From contig DKND01000125.1 of NCBI GenBank assembly GCA_002470605.1, forward strand, positions 18,944-28,261: a stretch of DNA of 9,318 nt. Reading direction: 5' to 3'. The notes below the pieces were generated by a model. The model had not been told where the DNA came from. It saw only the letters and a program-made list of their open reading frames with translations, and searched no databases. Of this stretch, positions 5,232 to 9,318 are shown in pieces. The stretch comes from Opitutia bacterium UBA7397. GTDB lineage: Bacteria > Verrucomicrobiota > Verrucomicrobiia > Opitutales > UBA953. A program made the position numbers and the translations under genes. Each line of letters starts with the position of its first letter. Position 1 is the first letter of the stretch.

Positions 5232-8224
5232 TCGGAAATCGTTTCGACGTATTCCCAACCTTCATCCCGCACGAGCGCTTCGGCTTTCTTCCACTTCAGC
5301 TCCTGAGTCTCCGGGCCTTTTTTGATCCGTACGATGGCGTTGCGTCCGATCTTCACGGTCGTGCGGCGGAAAGGTTCGTGCTTGATCGGGGCTTTGGCAG
5401 GCGAAGTGACGGTTTCGGATTCGGTGCCAGGTTCTGCGGGACCGGTTGCTTTGGTCAGGCCTTGGGCGCGACGCATGAGGGCTTCGAGCGCTTCCATGGA
5501 AGAACCTGTCCGGAAAAGGCCGGAGCAGACGTCGTTGCGTAACTGACGCATCAGGCGTTCGAAGGCCTTGAAGGCTTCGGTCTTATATTCGTTCAGCGGA
5601 TCTTTTTGGGCGTAGCTCCGGAGGCCGACGCCGCGGCGCAGGTCTTCCATTTCCGTCAGATGGTTCTGCCAATTACGATCGATACCGCGAAGCAATATGC
5701 TGCGCTCGAGATACTGGAGCATTTCCTTGGATTCATGTTCCTCGCGGCCGACTTGCAGGTTGCGCACCTTCGCGAGGGCGAACTCAAGCGCTTGAGCGGG
5801 CGTCCGTCCGGCAATCTCAGGGGCGTCGATCCGCATATGGAAAGCGGTGATGAACCAATAGACGAAGGCCTCGGTGCCGCGGGCTTCCGCCGGGCTATGG
5901 GGGTCGGGAAAGACGGTGGAGAGGCGGTCTTCGATTTCCTCGGTGATGATATCGAGGACGGTTTCGCGGGTGTCTTCGGCTTTCAGGGTCCGGTTGCGCA
6001 GGGCGTAGATGATCTGGCGCTGCTGATTGAGCACGTCATCGTACTGCAACAGGCGTTTGCGCATCGAGTAATTCTGGCCTTCGACCCGCTTCTGGGCGGT
6101 GCCGATGGAGTGGTTCATCAGTGGGTGCTCTAGGGGCTCGCCTTCCTTGAAGGATTTTTCGAGTAACGAAGAGATGATGCCTTGATTGGAGAACAGGCGC
6201 ATCAGGTCGTCTTCGAGTGAGACCAAGAAGCGCGAGCGTCCAGGGTCGCCTTGACGCGAGCAGCGGCCGCGCAACTGGCGGTCGACGCGGCGGGATTCAT
6301 GGCGTTCGGTGCCGAGGACGTAAAGACCGCCTAATTCGCGGACGCCATCGCCGAGGCGGATATCTGTACCGCGGCCGGCCATGTTGGTGGCGATGGTGAC
6401 CGCTCCGTTCTGACCCGCCAGCGTGATGATATCCGCCTCTTGTTCGTGGTGTTTGGCGTTGAGGATCTTGTGAGGGATCTTGGCCATCCCGAGCATGCGG
6501 CCCAAGGTTTCGGAAGCTTCGACCGAGGCGGTTCCGACCAAGACGGGTTGACCGCGCTTATGCGCCTCGCCGATTTCCTTGATCGCGAACTGATATTTTT
6601 CCCGGCGGGTCTTGAAGATGATGTCGTTATCGTCGGTACGGATGCAGGGGCGGTGCGTCGGGAGCGTGACCACCGACAGACGGTAGATGTCATTGAATTC
6701 CGAGGCTTCCGTTTCGGCCGTCCCCGTCATGCCGGCCAGCTTCTGGTACATCCGGAAATAATTCTGAATCGTGATAGTCGCGTAGGTCTTATTTTCTTTT
6801 TCTAAGGGGACGCCTTCTTTAGCTTCGACGGCTTGGTGCAGCCCGTCCGACCAGCGCCGGCCTTCCATGATGCGTCCGGTATTTTCGTCGACGATTTTCA
6901 CCTTACCTTCGTGAACGACGTATTGTTTGTCGCGTTCGTACAGCGAGTAGGCCTTTAGCAACTGTCCGATGGCGTGAATATCTTCGGAGACTCGGGCGTA
7001 AGCTTTCTCGGCTTCATCGCGCAAGGCCGCCCGGCGTTCAGGCGAAAGGCTTTCATCGCGGTCGAGCTCGACGTAACGGGTGGGCAGGTCGGGCAATACG
7101 AAGGCATCCGGTTCGCCGGGACGAAGGGTGTCGCGGCCGAGTTGCGTGAGGTCGGATTCGTGGTTCCGTTCGCTGACGGCGAAATAGAGGCGCTCCTTGA
7201 GGTGGTAGCGGCGATCTTTTTCCATTTCGCTGGCGAGGATGCCTTCGTGACGCTCGAGCAGTTTGCGCCAGCGGCCATTCTCCATGAGGCGCAGGAAGAG
7301 ACGGTTACGAGGCATCCCGTTTGAGGCCATCCAAAGTTTGTCTAGAGCCTCCGGGGAGGGCTCTTTGTCATCGGGGACTTTGTCCAGTTCGTCGCGCGCT
7401 TCGGTGATCAGGCGCGTAACCAGGCGGATCTGAAGCTCGACTAAGCCTTGAATGGATTGGCGGAGGCGGGGGAAGGCGGGCTCGCTTTCTTCAGCGACTG
7501 GGCCGGAAATGATCAGAGGGGTCCGCGCTTCGTCGATGAGGATGGAGTCGATTTCATCGACGATACAGTAGTAGTGCGAGCGCTGGACTTGTTCGTCCGA
7601 CGAGAGCGCCATGCCGTTATCGCGTAGGTAATCGAAGCCAAATTCGGAAGCCGTGCCGTAAGTGATGTCGCAGCCGTACGCTAGTTTACGTTCGTCGTTG
7701 GCCATCTGGTTTTGGATGCACCCGACCGTGAGGCCGAGCCAGCGGTAGAGATGCCCCATCCATTCAGAGTCGCGGCGCGCCAAGTAGTCATTGACGGTGA
7801 CCAGTTGGCAATTCCGGCCCGTGAGGGCGTTGAGGTAAAGGGGCAGGGTGGCGACGAGGGTCTTGCCTTCGCCGGTGGCCATTTCGGCGATCTTGTTTTG
7901 GTGCAGGGCGATGCCACCGAGCAGCTGAGCGTCGAAGTGGACCATCTGCCATGTTAGCTCGTGGTCGCAGACCAAGCAGGAAGTGCCGCAAAGGCGACGA
8001 GCCGCATTTTTGACCACCGCGAAGGCTTCGGGCAGGAGACTGTCGAGCGATTCGCCTTTTTCGTGCCGGCTGCGAAGTTCGGCGGTTTTGCCACGGAGTT
8101 GATCGTCGGTCAGCTTCTGGTAAGCTGTCTCGTGGGCATTAATCTGCTTTACGATGGGTTCGCACTTACGGAGGAACCTCCGATTGTGGTTACCAGAGAA
8201 GAGCTTGAGGATACTGAGAAACAT
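5228..8224 (-). CDS. secA: Preprotein translocase ATPase SecA, long form without zinc tail
   Basis: SecA is the ATPase motor that pushes unfolded preproteins through SecYEG. From the ATG at 8224 it has 998 residues (E. coli 901). Visible parts in order: Walker A MATGEGKT (115-122), TVNDYLARRD (143-152), Walker B DEID (223-226) with DEARTPLIISGP (231-242), the preprotein cross-linking region, VDENTGRIMEGRRWSDGLHQ (445-464), QNYFRMYQKLAGMTGTAETE (487-506), TNMAGRGTDIRLG (613-625), motif VI QLRGRCSRQGDPG (650-662), and the scaffold/wing stretch around 846-885. Between ISGP and LYERDKQYVV it holds roughly 80-90 more residues than E. coli, an enlargement known in Bacteroidota- and PVC-type SecA. 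The C-terminus has KIGRN (959-963), resembling the start of the usual zinc tail, but no cysteines follow. A Cys cluster (C79, C83, C86) lies near the N-terminus. A TTG at 8248 would add eight residues, but the ATG precedes the typical FLSILKLFSG start. It overlaps lnt by four bases and diverges from trxB. Confidence 0.97.
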   Translation of the reverse strand: MFLSILKLFSGNHNRRFLRKCEPIVKQINAHETAYQKLTDDQLRGKTAELRSRHEKGESLDSLLPEAFAVVKNAARRLCGTSCLVCDHELTWQMVHFDAQLLGGIALHQNKIAEMATGEGKTLVATLPLYLNALTGRNCQLVTVNDYLARRDSEWMGHLYRWLGLTVGCIQNQMANDERKLAYGCDITYGTASEFGFDYLRDNGMALSSDEQVQRSHYYCIVDEIDSILIDEARTPLIISGPVAEESEPAFPRLRQSIQGLVELQIRLVTRLITEARDELDKVPDDKEPSPEALDKLWMASNGMPRNRLFLRLMENGRWRKLLERHEGILASEMEKDRRYHLKERLYFAVSERNHESDLTQLGRDTLRPGEPDAFVLPDLPTRYVELDRDESLSPERRAALRDEAEKAYARVSEDIHAIGQLLKAYSLYERDKQYVVHEGKVKIVDENTGRIMEGRRWSDGLHQAVEAKEGVPLEKENKTYATITIQNYFRMYQKLAGMTGTAETEASEFNDIYRLSVVTLPTHRPCIRTDDNDIIFKTRREKYQFAIKEIGEAHKRGQPVLVGTASVEASETLGRMLGMAKIPHKILNAKHHEQEADIITLAGQNGAVTIATNMAGRGTDIRLGDGVRELGGLYVLGTERHESRRVDRQLRGRCSRQGDPGRSRFLVSLEDDLMRLFSNQGIISSLLEKSFKEGEPLEHPLMNHSIGTAQKRVEGQNYSMRKRLLQYDDVLNQQRQIIYALRNRTLKAEDTRETVLDIITEEIEDRLSTVFPDPHSPAEARGTEAFVYWFITAFHMRIDAPEIAGRTPAQALEFALAKVRNLQVGREEHESKEMLQYLERSILLRGIDRNWQNHLTEMEDLRRGVGLRSYAQKDPLNEYKTEAFKAFERLMRQLRNDVCSGLFRTGSSMEALEALMRRAQGLTKATGPAEPGTESETVTSPAKAPIKHEPFRRTTVKIGRNAIVRIKKGPETQELKWKKAEALVRDEGWEYVETISE

Positions 8225-8259
8225 GGGGCCGGGCGCGAAAGGTAGCAAACCCCGACCCC
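8225..8259 (-). promoter_or_regulatory. Stem-loop abutting the secA start codon
   Basis: In the secA mRNA the sequence GGGGUCGGG (complement of 8251-8259) can pair with CCCGGCCCC (complement of 8225-8233): nine pairs, one of them U-G, with a 17-base loop. The 3' arm ends exactly at the AUG. No Shine-Dalgarno sequence is present. Such a stem should hinder ribosome entry and could control secA translation; in E. coli a leader hairpin also controls secA, but through SecM, which I do not see here. A further C4 run at the complement of 8267-8270 could compete for the G-rich arm. Confidence 0.4.
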
Positions 8260-8336
8260 ACCCCCCGGGGCAAGCCTTGACTAAGGTTGTTCACGGGTGG
8301 TTTTCCGCCTTGCCGTTGGCTTACAGCCCTCAAGAT

Positions 8337-8347
8337 GGGGTATCCCC
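8337..8347 (+). promoter_or_regulatory. Short stem-loop before the trxB start codon
   Basis: GGGG (8337-8340), loop TAT, CCCC (8344-8347) form a perfect 4-bp GC stem, one base before the ATG at 8349. It stands where a Shine-Dalgarno sequence would be, and none is present. It could be an RNA hairpin restraining translation or a coincidence of a GC-rich leader. Confidence 0.3.
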
Positions 8348-8348
8348 T

Positions 8349-9272
8349 ATGGCTGAAAACGTCCTAATCCTCGGTACCGGCTGTGCCGGCCTTACCGCCG
8401 CTATCTACGCCGCTCGTGCCGGCCTTAGCCCCTTGGTGCTCGAAGGCGGCCAGCCGGGCGGTCAATTGACCACCACCTCCGAAGTCGAGAACTTCCCTGG
8501 CTTCGTCCATGGCGTCGACGGCAATGAACTTATCACAAATATGAAGGCTCAGGCCGAACGCTTCGGGGCAAAGTTCGCTTGGGATCGCATCGACTCCGTC
8601 GATTTCTCCGGTCCGGTTAAAAAGCTGGTGGGCGGAGAGGCGACTTACGAGGCCAAGGCGGTCATCATCGCAACCGGCGCTTCACCGCGACTTTTGGGCA
8701 TCCCGGGTGAGAAAAAATATTATGGCGGCAACGGCGTCACGACCTGCGCGACGTGCGACGGCGCTTTTTATCGTAACGTTCCGGTGGTCGTCGTCGGGGG
8801 CGGTGATTCGGCCTGCGAAGAAGCCCTCTTCCTCACGCGTTTTGCTTCCAAGGTCATCTTGGTCCATCGCCGCGAAAAATTCCGCGCCTCCGAGATCATG
8901 GTCCAGCGCGTGAAGTCTCACGCGAAGATCGAACTCGCCTTGAACTGCAACCCGCTCGAAGTCCTCGGCGGCGAAGACGGCAAAGTGCATTCCTTACGCG
9001 TGCAGGATGCGGCGGGTGCCCAGCGTGATATCGCCTGCAAGTGTGTTTTCATCGCCATCGGTCACGTGCCTAATTCTCAAGCGTTTACGCCTGCCCTCGC
9101 GGTAGACGACAACGGCTATTTCGTGGCGGGCGATAATACCGTCAGCACGCGCGTGCCGGGTGTCTTTGTCGCCGGCGATTGCGCCGACCACGTTTATCGT
9201 CAAGCGATCACCGCCGCGGGCATGGGCTGTCGAGCTGCGATCGAAGCCGAGCGCTGGTTGGCGGGACTCTGA
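8349..9272 (+). CDS. trxB: Thioredoxin reductase (NADPH, flavoprotein)
   Basis: This 307-residue cytoplasmic enzyme moves electrons from NADPH through FAD and a dithiol to thioredoxin. Motifs in order: the FAD dinucleotide fold GTGCAGLTAAIYAARAGL (9-26), with Cys at position 12 where Pro is usual; GGQPGGQL (33-40); ATGA (108-111); the redox pair C133-A-T-C136 followed by Asp-Gly; the NADPH fold VVGGGDSACEEA (148-159); HRREKFRA (173-180), whose arginines suit the 2'-phosphate of NADPH; and the closing FAD motif GVFVAGDCADHVYRQAITAA. Length is normal for the bacterial low-molecular-weight type. The ATG at 8349 was chosen because the FAD fold starts within a few residues of it; the open frame continues upstream into secA without plausible protein. 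It diverges from secA. No thioredoxin gene is in the window. Function is secure; a ferredoxin-dependent or other related reductase is less likely given the NADPH motif. Confidence 0.96.
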   Translation: MAENVLILGTGCAGLTAAIYAARAGLSPLVLEGGQPGGQLTTTSEVENFPGFVHGVDGNELITNMKAQAERFGAKFAWDRIDSVDFSGPVKKLVGGEATYEAKAVIIATGASPRLLGIPGEKKYYGGNGVTTCATCDGAFYRNVPVVVVGGGDSACEEALFLTRFASKVILVHRREKFRASEIMVQRVKSHAKIELALNCNPLEVLGGEDGKVHSLRVQDAAGAQRDIACKCVFIAIGHVPNSQAFTPALAVDDNGYFVAGDNTVSTRVPGVFVAGDCADHVYRQAITAAGMGCRAAIEAERWLAGL

Positions 9273-9273
9273 A

Positions 9274-9294
9274 CGTCGCGGTATAGCCGCGACG
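9274..9294 (+). terminator. Strong stem-loop just after trxB
   Basis: CGTCGCGG (9274-9281), loop TATAG, CCGCGACG (9287-9294) form a perfect 8-bp GC-rich stem starting one base after the trxB stop. It is followed by AGGGGACACG rather than a T-tract, so it is not a textbook intrinsic terminator. It may still end or protect the 3' end of the trxB mRNA. The last 24 bases after it hold nothing I can identify. Confidence 0.45.
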
Positions 9295-9318
9295 AGGGGA
9301 CACGTGGGCAAGGTGACA

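Larger units (their letters stand above)
8225..8348. promoter_or_regulatory. Divergent secA-trxB intergenic region
   Basis: These 124 bases must hold the control signals for both genes. TTGACT at 8277-8282 is a good rightward -35 box, but the best-spaced -10 positions (GTTTTC or TTTTCC near 8300) match poorly. The box lies within an imperfect dyad, CAAGCCTT then GACT then AAGGTTG (8271-8289), which could be a repressor site. The left part is C-rich on the plus strand, giving G-runs in the secA leader. No clear leftward promoter for secA is recognisable. Confidence 0.4.

Noticed and set aside
5606..6133. Open frame of 175 codons on the plus strand inside secA
   Set aside because: It lies wholly opposite conserved SecA sequence and shows no family pattern, so it is a by-product of GC-rich codon use.
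8225..8248. TTG start for secA eight codons upstream
   Set aside because: The extra residues are not SecA-like, and the ATG at 8224 precedes the typical N-terminus. The TTG would also put the leader stem partly inside the coding region.
8250..8270. G-quadruplex in the secA leader
   Set aside because: Only three separate G-runs of four or more are present on the minus strand, so a standard three-layer quadruplex lacks its fourth run; the simple stem-loop explains the G-runs better.
8154..8348. Longer N-terminus for trxB, starting inside secA
   Set aside because: The extra 65 residues match nothing in thioredoxin reductases and overlap the opposite-strand secA start; the FAD fold begins right after the ATG at 8349.
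1..9318. Defence, mobile or biosynthetic gene cluster
   Set aside because: All recognisable genes are core functions or single secreted proteins. I found no transposase, integrase, long direct repeats, CRISPR-like spacing or tRNA-flanked boundary.

Overview
The window holds seven protein-coding genes on about 9.3 kb of GC-rich DNA, packed tightly on both strands. I see no mobile element, CRISPR array, tRNA or rRNA, and no gene-free stretch longer than about 125 bases. It reads as chromosomal housekeeping DNA from a diderm bacterium. The SecA form (about 1,000 residues, enlarged region before the PPXD, no C-terminal zinc motif), the absence of Shine-Dalgarno sequences and the general protein style suggest the PVC superphylum, possibly Verrucomicrobiota of the Opitutae type. 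That placement is inference from remembered family patterns, not a database result.

Layout from left to right. A secreted SOUL/heme-binding-like protein (123-674, +) converges with pyrD (681-1733, -), with only 6 bases between the stop codons. pyrD diverges from an unrecognised acidic protein (1843-2589, +). That gene converges, with 12 bases between, on a secreted two-lobed retropepsin-like aspartic protease (2602-3525, -). Behind the protease on the same strand lie lnt (3603-5231, -) and secA (5228-8224, -), which overlap by an ATGA. secA diverges from trxB (8349-9272, +) across a 124-base region.

How the genes fit together: secA drives Sec export and lnt completes lipoprotein maturation, so the secA-lnt pair is an envelope-biogenesis unit in that transcription order. 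The aspartic protease downstream is itself a predicted Sec substrate and may be read from the same transcript or from a promoter in the short gap after lnt. pyrD (pyrimidine synthesis) and trxB (thioredoxin reduction) are standard core functions. The acidic protein is the only gene whose role cannot be guessed.

I do not see a clear new multi-gene system. The most unusual signals are small. No gene has a recognisable Shine-Dalgarno sequence. All six genes with their own leaders have a short inverted repeat touching or including the start codon, and the secA one is the strongest (9 pairs). The SecA C-terminus keeps a lead-in resembling the zinc-tail consensus but then has no cysteines. The protease carries two catalytic Asp motifs in one chain.
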